In this document: in pieces, positions 1-5,611 of the stretch
How the letters are laid out: each line of letters starts with the position of its first letter
How positions within the stretch are numbered: position 1 is the first letter of the stretch
Origin: Microcaldota archaeon
Lineage (GTDB): Archaea; Micrarchaeota; Micrarchaeia; Burarchaeales; Fermentimicrarchaeaceae
Length of the DNA: 5,611 bases
Assembly (NCBI GenBank): GCA_026396455.1
Contig: JAPLWT010000054.1
Coordinates: forward strand, 1-5,611
Direction of reading: 5' to 3'
Program-made: the position numbers and the translations under genes
The notes under the pieces: model-generated
Databases searched by the model: none
The model's input: the letters and a program-made list of their open reading frames with translations, nothing else
What the model was told of the DNA's origin: nothing

Positions 1-403
1 TGTTCCAGCTGAAGAGCACATCTGTCTGGAGGTATGAGGCAAGGGCGACTATCATCGCATCAGCGGAAGGGATGCCAGTATGCATGTAGAGCTTTGCCAG
101 CTTCTTGACCTGCTGGGGAGGCTTTATTGAGGGAGGAAAGACGGACTTGTAAAGCTTGAGTATGGAGGGGTCTCCGGCAAGCTCCTTCTCAACCATTCGC
201 AGGCCCACTCTACGTATCCTTACATCTTCGGTAAGACACATGACAAGAACTTGGAGGGAGGATTCACATCTCTTGAGCATATCCCTTTCTTCTTGGGTTA
301 GGCTGCTTTCCCTTGCCTTCAGCGAGTAGTAGTTGGGGACATCCAGAAGGACATTCGTGTCTGCGGAAACGCTGCGGATTTTTCTGGCCCTGTCAGTTTC
401 CAT
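1..403 (-). CDS. PIN-domain protein, VapC-like (3' end outside window)
   Basis: The frame is open from an ATG at 403 to the left edge, giving 134 residues with no stop. The N-terminus holds the PIN hallmark SADTNVLLD (first catalytic Asp at residue 15). Acidic residues follow in QEERD, and the C-terminal part has the usual helix PSADAMIVALAS (Asp115) leading to DVLFSWN, where PIN proteins place their late acidic or Asn residue. PIN domains are Mg-dependent ribonucleases; many are VapC toxins, others act in RNA processing. No antitoxin-like gene lies just upstream, where a VapB usually sits, since the neighbour is DUF424. A toxin role is therefore unproven. The start is supported by a TTTAAATA box centred about 26 bases upstream, which suggests a leaderless message. 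The family call is firm; the substrate is unknown. Confidence 0.8.
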   Translation of the reverse strand, partial: METDRARKIRSVSADTNVLLDVPNYYSLKARESSLTQEERDMLKRCESSLQVLVMCLTEDVRIRRVGLRMVEKELAGDPSILKLYKSVFPPSIKPPQQVKKLAKLYMHTGIPSADAMIVALASYLQTDVLFSWN

Positions 404-425
404 GAGAATTTTTTCAAATTGAGGG

Positions 426-433
426 TATTTAAA
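426..433 (-). promoter_or_regulatory. TATA box for the PIN-domain gene
   Basis: On the minus strand this reads TTTAAATA, centred about 26.5 bases before the ATG at 403. This is the normal TATA-to-transcription-start distance in archaea, so the transcript probably begins at or very near the start codon. No Shine-Dalgarno sequence is visible before the ATG, which fits a leaderless gene. Confidence 0.6.
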
Positions 434-444
434 GGAATTGGGGC

Positions 445-459
445 AAAAAAAATAGAAAA
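445..459 (-). terminator. T-rich terminator-like tract after DUF424
   Basis: The minus strand reads TTTTCTATTTTTTTT, lying about 60 bases after the DUF424 stop and just before the PIN promoter. Archaeal RNA polymerase terminates on U-rich tracts without needing a hairpin, and no convincing stem is seen here. The 404-517 gap otherwise holds only the PIN promoter and no open gene. Confidence 0.45.
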
Positions 460-517
460 TTCTGCTAGGTTTTAATTATTGGGTATAAAAGAAGCGTACT
501 GCGAGTTCTAGCTTCGG

Positions 518-817
518 CTACATCTTGTATATCTGCACATGGGGCACTTTCTGTATGGTTATCATGTCTGAATCCTTAACAAGCTTCATCCTCTTGGCAA
601 TGCCTGTTGCCTTCTTCCCGACAAGGTTCGCCTAGGTTGCCGTGAGCAGCTCCCTCTCGACAGCAGCGTCATCAACCTCTTCCCCCTGGTAGAAGCTGGC
701 GTATTTCTCAAGGTTCAGGACAAGCTCCCCCTCTCTCAGGACTTTGCCGATGAGCTCCGCATCACAAACAGCAACTATCTTCTCCTTTCCCTTCCTGAAA
801 GTCCTCATTAGGAGCAT
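518..817 (-). CDS. DUF424 family protein interrupted by an in-frame TAG
   Basis: Reading from 817, the first 61 codons give a typical DUF424 N-terminal half (IVAVCDAELIGKVLREGELV, then a short loop and an acidic helix) and then meet TAG at 632-634. The same frame continues for 37 codons to a second TAG at 518-520. That part starts ANLVGKKATGIAKRM and ends VPHVQIYKM, matching how the family continues and finishes. Full length with read-through would be 99 residues, normal for DUF424. DUF424 proteins are small, conserved in archaea and of uncertain function. The start at 817 gives the usual distance to the first strand; an ATG at 808 is the alternative and fits the TATA spacing slightly better. 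The gene is either recoded at TAG, recently inactivated, or affected by a base error. If TAG terminates, the product is a 61-residue fragment. Confidence 0.75.
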
Positions 818-836
818 GCTACTATTTTGCTGCGCT

Positions 837-844
837 TATTTAAA
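837..844 (-). promoter_or_regulatory. TATA box for the DUF424 gene
   Basis: The minus strand reads TTTAAATA, identical to the box before the PIN gene and set within the palindrome TATTTAAATA (837-846). It lies directly after the stop codon of the upstream glycosyltransferase. Its centre is about 23.5 bases from the ATG at 817 and 32.5 from the ATG at 808, so the message is leaderless or nearly so. It indicates that DUF424 is transcribed separately from the glycosylation genes. Confidence 0.55.
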
Positions 845-847
845 TAT

Positions 848-2374
848 TCACCCGCGCAGGAAAGCAAGGGAGAACGGGGAGAGGAACAGCACGCTGTACC
901 ACACGAGCCAGAAAGAGCTCACCCATTCCGAATTGGTTATTGCAACAATGCCCGCCAGGAAAAGCACTGAGGAGAACGAAGTCTCCAGCCATGTCAGTCT
1001 AAGCGCTTTGTGCCAAGGCAGACGCGGGGAATTATTCTTCCTTATGACCCCGAACTTGTGTGCTCTTGAGAATAGTGCTGCAAGCGCGGCTTTTGCCCGT
1101 ATGAAGGCAACCCCGAAGTTCAGGAAATACGCATACACGCCAAGGCTGTAGGACCCGAAATATATTTTCGATATGAGCAGCACCCCGAGCAGCGTGGTGA
1201 ATATTGTCACGACGTTCAGCAGTTCAAGCTGGAACCTCAGCGTCAGCGGTACTGATATGCTGTGGTATACTACCAGCGTGTAATAAACCTCTCCGATACC
1301 GTTTAGGTTTGCAAAGGCAATCAATGCGGACAGGACTGCAAATATTATCAGCAGCATCGACAGGTAATGAAGCCCGAATATGAATGCGAGGTAACCCAGC
1401 TGCTTCCTTAAGTTGAATTTTGTTATGTTTGCCAGGTAGTCCGACATGAGCTGGGTGTTGCCGTAGTTGTATCTCCACTGCTGCGACCCGAAGGCGGTGA
1501 AATTCTCTATGGGCTTTCCGAGCGCATATATTTTTGGTATGAAGACACCGCCGTAACCGTTTGCGTCTGATTTGAGGGAGAATGCGGCATCCTCTACAAC
1601 CGAATAATCGAAACCGCCGAGCTTCTCCAGTATCTCCCTCTTTATGACTCCGCACGAGCCCGCAAACATCGGCATTCCGTCCAGGTTTCTTGAGACCTGT
1701 ATGAAGTTGGAGAAGAAGGCGAATGTGGAGTCCACTGCATCAGCGAATGGGGAGCCTTTCGCATATCTCTTTGAGGTCTGCACGTATGCAATCTTGTCAT
1801 TTTTGAAGCATCCGAGGGTCTCCTTCAGGAAGCTCCCGTCAACCAGCACTTCGTCGGCATCGAATATTGCGATATACTCCTCAGTAGCATCTTTGAGGAA
1901 ATTGTTCAAAGCGCCTGCCTTAAACCCTTCCCTGTGTGTCCTGTGGATGAAACGCACGTCGTTCTTCTTGCAGTAAGCAGCAAGCTCTGCGGCTATCTGC
2001 CTGTCCGTGGAATCATCCAGGAGGTAGAAGTTCATTCTATCCGTTGGGTAATCGACTGTCCTGAGCTTCTCAAGGGTTTCTTCAACCATGTCCACAGGTT
2101 CGTTATAACTCACGACCACCATTGCCACTGTCGGGAATCTCTTCAGGGGTTTCATTTCCGGCATAGGAGCGTTATAAGAGCGGTAGAAATACATGGCACC
2201 CATTATGTTGAAGAATGCTGCCACAATTGCCGAGAATAGGAATAGGAGTGCCAGAAATTTCGTGTATGCAGTAGGAGTGATTATTGTCAAGTACACTCCG
2301 AATCCCCCTCCCAGTAGGGATAAGAGGACTACTAGCGCTACCAAGAACTGTCGTTTAAGCAATTCCTTATCCAT
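848..2374 (-). CDS. Integral-membrane GT2 glycosyltransferase (cellulose/hyaluronan synthase-like)
   Basis: This 508-residue protein has two N-terminal membrane helices (about 10-30 and 40-62), a cytosolic GT-A domain (about 80-310) and several C-terminal membrane helices (about 326-354, 363-376, 385-425, 466-481, 487-505). Catalytic landmarks are in order: VVVSYNEP (87-93), the first Asp pair LLDD (120-121), DAD (172-174) for metal and nucleotide-sugar binding, VED (260-262) with the likely general base, and QQWRY (298-302) in place of QxxRW. Relatives move sugar from a nucleotide donor to a growing chain or lipid while threading the product through the membrane. The donor and product cannot be read from sequence. 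In QxxRW the final Trp is Tyr here. The start at 2374 is preceded by AGGT about 7 bases upstream, and the frame ends with TGA. It follows the DPM1-like GT2 by 44 bases and probably works in the same surface-glycan pathway. Confidence 0.88.
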   Translation of the reverse strand: MDKELLKRQFLVALVVLLSLLGGGFGVYLTIITPTAYTKFLALLFLFSAIVAAFFNIMGAMYFYRSYNAPMPEMKPLKRFPTVAMVVVSYNEPVDMVEETLEKLRTVDYPTDRMNFYLLDDSTDRQIAAELAAYCKKNDVRFIHRTHREGFKAGALNNFLKDATEEYIAIFDADEVLVDGSFLKETLGCFKNDKIAYVQTSKRYAKGSPFADAVDSTFAFFSNFIQVSRNLDGMPMFAGSCGVIKREILEKLGGFDYSVVEDAAFSLKSDANGYGGVFIPKIYALGKPIENFTAFGSQQWRYNYGNTQLMSDYLANITKFNLRKQLGYLAFIFGLHYLSMLLIIFAVLSALIAFANLNGIGEVYYTLVVYHSISVPLTLRFQLELLNVVTIFTTLLGVLLISKIYFGSYSLGVYAYFLNFGVAFIRAKAALAALFSRAHKFGVIRKNNSPRLPWHKALRLTWLETSFSSVLFLAGIVAITNSEWVSSFWLVWYSVLFLSPFSLAFLRG

Positions 2375-2424
2375 TCAATAACCTGTATAGGGTAATAGTT
2401 TAGCAAAAGTGCTATTTATTAATA
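2375..2424 (-). promoter_or_regulatory. Possible promoter and small hairpin between the two GT2 genes
   Basis: The gap contains a five-base-pair perfect inverted repeat with a four-base loop (2401-2414, arms TAGCA and TGCTA). A TATA-like TTAATAAATA on the minus strand (about 2413-2422) overlaps the stop of the upstream gene. The latter would place a transcript start near 2391 with a short leader containing AGGT before the ATG. Both signals are weak and may be chance in AT-rich spacer; simple read-through from the upstream operon is equally likely. Confidence 0.25.
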
Positions 2425-2934
2425 TGCACGTCTGAGGGCATAGTATAAGAGCTTGGCATAGTAAAAAAATTTCCTCATGACCCCTGCAGGTGAGGAGCTT
2501 TTTTTTATTTTGTATGATACGGAAACAGGCACTTCGCAAACCTTCAATCCTTTTTCCCTTGCCAGGAATATCATTTCCAGGTCATGCTCAAACCCATTCT
2601 CATGAAGCTTGAGGAATTTGCTCCTCTTGAGGGCTCTGAAGCCAATTAGGGGATCGTTTATGCCAAGTGTCCTTGAAAGCAGGAACTTCAGGAGCTTGTT
2701 TGCAACCAGCCTGTGGAAAGGCATCTCAAGCCCTTCGTGGAACCTGTTGCCCAGCACAAGGTCGCATTCTTTCAGCTTTTCGGTGAACAGCGGGATTTCG
2801 GATGGCGAGAACTGCCCATCCCCGTCAATCAGTATGATGTCCTCGGTCCTTGCCGCTTTTATGCCAGTCAGGACTGCAGCTCCTTTTCCCATGTTTGAGC
2901 TATGCCTGATTACGCGCACTCCGGTTGACTTCAC
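2419..2934 (-). CDS. DPM1-like GT2 glycosyltransferase, N-terminally truncated
   Basis: The protein matches dolichyl-phosphate mannose/glucose synthase-type GT2 enzymes, which transfer a sugar from a nucleotide donor to polyprenyl phosphate at the cytosolic membrane face. Counting from the GTG at 2934 (171 residues), it shows NMGKGAAVLTGI (14-25), the metal-binding DGD (37-39), GNRF (62-65), the family signature NDPLIGFRAL (93-102) and EHDLEMI (116-122), ending in a basic, aromatic tail. Recognisable GT2 sequence extends upstream of the GTG to about 2990 (EDILAVDDGSSDGSAEI). The first strand and nucleotide-binding motif (normally like VVIPAYNEE, about 30 residues) is absent. The frame closes at TAA 3028-3030, after coding sequence that belongs to the membrane gene. 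The only usable start seen is GTG 2934, which lies after the DDGSSDG motif, so a protein made from it would probably be inactive. The stop is TAA at 2419. Confidence 0.75.
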   Translation of the reverse strand: MKSTGVRVIRHSSNMGKGAAVLTGIKAARTEDIILIDGDGQFSPSEIPLFTEKLKECDLVLGNRFHEGLEMPFHRLVANKLLKFLLSRTLGINDPLIGFRALKRSKFLKLHENGFEHDLEMIFLAREKGLKVCEVPVSVSYKIKKSSSPAGVMRKFFYYAKLLYYALRRAY

Positions 2935-3027
2935 TATTTCGGCACTGCCATCGCTTGAGCCGTCGTCGACAGCGAGTATGTCCTCCGCTGCCCCCGTAGT
3001 ATGCCTCCAGGTGGCCGTATTCAGGGT
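2900..3027 (-). other. Two-frame junction between GT-C and GT2 genes
   Basis: Two minus-strand frames are open together across this stretch. Upstream of about 2996 the meaningful frame is the membrane protein (INPEYGHLEAYYGG). Downstream of about 2990 the meaningful frame is the GT2 (AAEDILAVDDGSSDG). They meet at five G on the minus strand (2991-2995). A +1 shift there, or one G fewer, would join both into one frame reading EAYYGAAEDILAVDDG. Because the end of one domain and the start of the other are both missing, a deletion is the simplest origin. Confidence 0.65.
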
Positions 3028-4129
3028 TTATCGCAACTTTGGTTCCACTCGATGTATATTTGTTTATGTACTGCATCGGAGGTATGCACATCCTGTTTGA
3101 AACTCCCCATGTGCACCAGTCGGTTGTGCCGGAATATACCACGGGTACCAGCATGAGATCCACCAGGGGTATGGCAAAGAACAACGCCAGGAGGGTGTCG
3201 TTCCTCATGTATTTTGAGAACAGCTGCGGGAACAATGCGGAGAGCATTACCGTTACAAGCATGTTTGCCCGGAATGTCACGAGTATGTCCACCAGCAGGA
3301 AGCCAAGCAGTATGAGCGTGGGCAGGCGGAACTCCCTCTTCTGGAGGCCGTAAAGGATTGAGGCGACCAGCATTGCGGTTGAGAACTGGAAGTCGAACAT
3401 GACCCCGCCAACACCGTATGAGAGCATATAGCCCCATTGGGAGGGAACTATCTCGTAGGGCATACCGCTACGTATGAAAATCGGTATGTAGAACGGAAGC
3501 GATAGCAGGGCTGCAAGGGCGCAGTTCGCCCCTACCTGAAGCAGCTTCCACCTGTCCATTTTGAAAAGGCCGGCAGCATATACGTAAACAGGGAAGAAGA
3601 GCAATGAAGTCGGATGCGCTGCGAATGCGATTGAGAGTGCAAACGCACTGAGGAGTTTCATCAGGGCCTCCTTTCTTGAGAAGAGCAGCACCGAGACGTT
3701 CAGCAGGAGATAGGAGAATATGTGCAGTGTGATGCCCGTGGCTGTTATCAACACGAAAGACTGGCTTGCGAATATGAGTGATGCCAGCAGCTTCTGCTCC
3801 CTGGTCTTGAAATTGTTGAAAAGCAGGTAGGTTGAGAGGAAAAACAGGGCTACAATGGAAAGATGCAGCGGTATTCTTATCGGCTCAAAGCTGGCAACGC
3901 CCAGAAGCTTCGAAACCGAAGCCGCAAACTCGAAGAATGCAGGCGGGAAGGTGAAATTCCTGCCGAGGTAGCTCAGTTCGTCATAGTAGAGCGTGGTGCC
4001 CCTCTCCAAAGTGTTCTGCACATGCCGGTAGTAGTATGCGCCCCATATGTCGACATTCCCGAGCATGGACTCCAGTAGGAACACGTATACGACTGCGAGC
4101 AATGCAAACATCACTGCATCTTTTTCCAT
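2900..4129 (-). CDS. GT-C-type polytopic membrane glycosyltransferase, C-terminally truncated
   Basis: The frame encodes 409 residues from ATG 4129, of which about the first 380 look genuine. A first membrane helix (about 5-22) is followed by a large exposed loop with acidic positions (NVDIWGAYYYRHVQNTLERG, then YYDELSYLGRNFTFPP, Asp27 and Asp50-Glu51). Many hydrophobic helices follow, then the beginning of a soluble domain (QYINKYTSSGTKVAINPEYGHLEAYYGG). This layout is that of GT-C enzymes such as STT3/AglB and protein O-mannosyltransferase-like proteins, which use polyprenyl-phosphate sugars outside the membrane. Those are usually longer, with a sizeable C-terminal domain. Here that domain ends at residue 380 where the GT2 sequence begins, and the last 29 residues are out-of-frame GT2 sequence ending in TAG. 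The start is uncertain: ATG 4129 overlaps the upstream gene by 19 bases, ATG 4111 would give a TGATG overlap, and an ATG at 4171 is less likely. Confidence 0.68.
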   Translation of the reverse strand: MEKDAVMFALLAVVYVFLLESMLGNVDIWGAYYYRHVQNTLERGTTLYYDELSYLGRNFTFPPAFFEFAASVSKLLGVASFEPIRIPLHLSIVALFFLSTYLLFNNFKTREQKLLASLIFASQSFVLITATGITLHIFSYLLLNVSVLLFSRKEALMKLLSAFALSIAFAAHPTSLLFFPVYVYAAGLFKMDRWKLLQVGANCALAALLSLPFYIPIFIRSGMPYEIVPSQWGYMLSYGVGGVMFDFQFSTAMLVASILYGLQKREFRLPTLILLGFLLVDILVTFRANMLVTVMLSALFPQLFSKYMRNDTLLALFFAIPLVDLMLVPVVYSGTTDWCTWGVSNRMCIPPMQYINKYTSSGTKVAINPEYGHLEAYYGGSGGHTRCRRRLKRWQCRNSEVNRSARNQA

Positions 4130-4758
4130 ATCGATACCCACGCTACGGCGCATGCCAGCGGAATTATCCACTCGTTCAACCCAAGGCTTGTGAGGTGGAA
4201 CTGCATTACGAGCAGGGAAGAGGAGAGGGTGAAGAGGATGAGCAGGGAAAGCGAGGAACCCATTGATGGATTTATGACAAGCGATACTAGGGCAATGGAC
4301 AGCAGCAGGACTGCAAGCAGTGAAATGGGATATGCACGCCCTGTTTTCACGGTATTGGCAGTTGCCGCCAGGCTTGCGTTGTAGGAGCTCCTTCCTTCAG
4401 ATGTTTTGTTGCAGCGGAATGAAACAATCGACTGCCCGCAGTCCAGCGTAACGCGGAAAGAGCCGCTGCAGTTGTCCAGTGGCTCCCTGAAAACATTCAG
4501 TCCACTCTTTAAACTGACGTTCCTAACCGCCCAGCAGTAGTCCATGGTGCAATCGGAATCGGTTGATGAATGGACTGCAAAGTTGACGTATTGCGATGCG
4601 GAAGTGTCATAGCTCTCCAGGTAGAGCTCGTGCGGATTTGGTATGGAGAGCCAGTTGAAGTTGTTGGTGCCGAACATTGCCGCATATACAAGGACAGGGA
4701 CTAAGCACGCCAGTATGAACAGCAGAATTTTCAGCTTTTGGACATCATTTCTTTTCAA
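4111..4758 (-). CDS. Membrane protein with exposed Cys-rich, sequon-rich domain
   Basis: No family is recognised. The 215-residue product has a basic N-terminus and one hydrophobic segment (about 10-28) that could be a signal anchor. A polar domain follows (about 30-140), then three C-terminal membrane helices (about 144-162, 168-187, 196-212). The polar domain carries five cysteines (70, 75, 97, 107, 116), suited to disulfides on the outer face. It also has four N-X-S/T sites (Asn80, 96, 117, 127), the last three within 32 residues. The start is TTG at 4758, chosen because a TGA lies in frame just upstream and GTGAGG sits about 7 bases before it as a Shine-Dalgarno match. It overlaps truD by 14 bases and the GT-C gene by 19, so it is probably translated as part of the same operon. 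It may be an accessory subunit or an acceptor of the neighbouring glycosyltransferase; this is inference. Confidence 0.72.
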   Translation of the reverse strand: MKRNDVQKLKILLFILACLVPVLVYAAMFGTNNFNWLSIPNPHELYLESYDTSASQYVNFAVHSSTDSDCTMDYCWAVRNVSLKSGLNVFREPLDNCSGSFRVTLDCGQSIVSFRCNKTSEGRSSYNASLAATANTVKTGRAYPISLLAVLLLSIALVSLVINPSMGSSLSLLILFTLSSSLLVMQFHLTSLGLNEWIIPLACAVAWVSIWKKMQ

Positions 4759-5611
4759 TGAACTCCCTCACTGCAACTGTGGCATATGCACCTGCCGGAA
4801 GCAAGAAGTTAAACTTCCCGATTTCGTTTTCCTGGTTAAACCTGAAGTCTTTCAGCGGAATGAAGTTGCACCTCCTGGAACCCTTGGAACTTATCTCCGG
4901 GAAGGAATGTATAAGGAAGCTCTCTTTTTTTATACCTTCTTCCTCCATAATCTGCAACTCATAGTCTCCTATTTCTTTTGTTTCGGAGCCCACAACTTCC
5001 GAGGTCAAGAACAGTTCCCCTTTCTCAATTCCCTTCTCTGCCTCTGCGACATCATCAACCCGCTCCGCATTTGTTACATCCGGAAAACCAAAAGAATTCA
5101 TCCTGCAAACTAGATCCCCTGCGATGACGGAAGAGCCCATCTCGGATATTCTTTTGCTGAGCGCCTTGTTGAAGAGATAGCTTTGGTAAGCGTGCACGAA
5201 CATCAGGGAGAGCCCTCTGGGAAGCCTTCTCATTGCGTTGACATAGTCAGTCGGGTAGGATGAAAGGTAGTTCAGCAGAGTAAGTTCATACCCCAGGTAA
5301 GTTGGAAAATATTCCAGTGCCCTTTTGAAATCGCCTTCTGCTGCGAGCTGTCTCCTCGCTTCCTTGCCTTCCGCTTCCTCGCCCTCGTCTATGTAGGTCA
5401 GATAGCCCAAGACGGCTTCCTTGAAGTTCCCCGAGATTATTGCCTTGCCGACAAGATGGGTGTTTTTTCTTATGCTCCCGAACCTCTGCTCTCCAAAATA
5501 GTTTGGAAACAGCCCTTTAGTATCTTCATATATGCTCTTCATCTGGTCAGCTGAACAAGGAGAAACATTCCTTATAGATATTGTGAATCTATTACCGAGC
5601 AAGTCTCCAAT
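4745..5611 (-). CDS. truD: tRNA pseudouridine synthase D (start outside window)
   Basis: The frame enters from the right edge as IGDLLGNRFTISIRN and runs 288 residues to TGA at 4745-4747. Landmarks of TruD are FPNYFGEQRFGS (window residues 35-46), the helix with AYQSYLFNKALSKRI, and a late RRCNFIPLKDF-like strand, ending in AYATVAVREFIEKK. TruD converts a uridine in tRNA (U13 in bacteria and most archaea) to pseudouridine in the cytosol. The catalytic Asp, in the GxKD motif, belongs to the N-terminal part that is off the window, as do the start and promoter. Archaeal TruD is usually about 400 residues or more, so roughly a third is missing here only because of the window edge. Its 3' end overlaps the next gene by 14 bases, so it probably heads an operon that leads into the membrane and glycosylation genes, with no visible functional tie. 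Confidence 0.93.
   Translation of the reverse strand: MGDLLGNRFTISIRNVSPCSADQMKSIYEDTKGLFPNYFGEQRFGSIRKNTHLVGKAIISGNFKEAVLGYLTYIDEGEEAEGKEARRQLAAEGDFKRALEYFPTYLGYELTLLNYLSSYPTDYVNAMRRLPRGLSLMFVHAYQSYLFNKALSKRISEMGSSVIAGDLVCRMNSFGFPDVTNAERVDDVAEAEKGIEKGELFLTSEVVGSETKEIGDYELQIMEEEGIKKESFLIHSFPEISSKGSRRCNFIPLKDFRFNQENEIGKFNFLLPAGAYATVAVREFIEKK

Noticed and set aside
518..634. General reassignment of TAG across the genome
   Set aside because: The same gene ends naturally at a TAG in the place expected for its family, and only one internal TAG is seen. One case cannot support a code change, so it is kept only as an alternative in the finding.
744..1151. Plus-strand open frame of 135 codons
   Set aside because: It lies opposite the well-supported GT2 and DUF424 genes, shows no domain, and is compositionally a shadow of their codons.
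2475..2498. Short inverted repeat (TCCTCA / TGAGGA) as a terminator
   Set aside because: It lies within the coding sequence of the GT2 gene, the stem is only six base pairs, and nothing indicates function.
2499..2510. A-rich slippery run (minus strand AAAATAAAAAAAA) in the DPM1-like gene as a programmed frameshift site
   Set aside because: The frame stays GT2-like on both sides (YKIKKSSSPAG then RKFFYYAK) and ends normally, so no shift is needed.
2609..3100. Plus-strand open frame of 163 codons over the GT junction
   Set aside because: It is antisense to recognisable GT2 and GT-C sequence and has no protein-family features, so it is not evidence for a gene.
4643..5113. Plus-strand open frame of 156 codons
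   Set aside because: It is antisense to truD and the sequon-rich membrane gene, and its cysteine and phenylalanine richness is a by-product of the opposite strand.

Overview
The window looks archaeal. It encodes the C-terminal two thirds of an archaeal-type TruD tRNA pseudouridine synthase and a DUF424 protein, a small family known almost only from archaea. Two start codons sit about 25 bases downstream of TTTAAATA boxes, as in leaderless archaeal transcripts. AGG and ATA codons are common. The lineage cannot be fixed from this sequence; a DPANN-type or other uncultivated archaeon from a metagenome would fit, but that is only an impression.

Every supported gene is on the minus strand, so transcription runs from right to left. 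The order is: truD (right edge, start missing), a 215-residue membrane protein with a small exposed domain, a GT-C-type membrane glycosyltransferase, a DPM1-like GT2 glycosyltransferase, a 508-residue integral-membrane GT2 glycosyltransferase, a DUF424 gene, and a PIN-domain gene cut by the left edge. The first three overlap head to tail (4745-4758 and 4111-4129) and look co-transcribed. The two GT2 genes follow with a gap of 44 bases. DUF424 and the PIN gene each have their own promoter, with a T-rich terminator-like stretch between them.

The middle genes read as a surface-glycosylation cluster. A cytosolic GT2 would make or charge a lipid-linked sugar, a processive or lipid-directed membrane GT2 would extend or flip it, and a GT-C enzyme would use the polyprenyl-phosphate sugar outside the membrane. 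The 215-residue protein carries four N-X-S/T sequons and could be an acceptor. This pathway is inferred from the families.

Two places are clearly abnormal. First, the DUF424 gene has a TAG codon in frame at 632-634; the 37 codons after it stay in frame and continue the family's conserved C-terminal half (ANLVG, then VPHVQIYKM). Second, the GT-C gene and the DPM1-like gene meet at a junction near 2990-2996. The GT-C protein stops inside its C-terminal domain, the GT2 begins without its first strand, and the reading frames differ by one base at a run of five G. Both could be real mutations, recoding, or assembly faults, and raw reads would decide.
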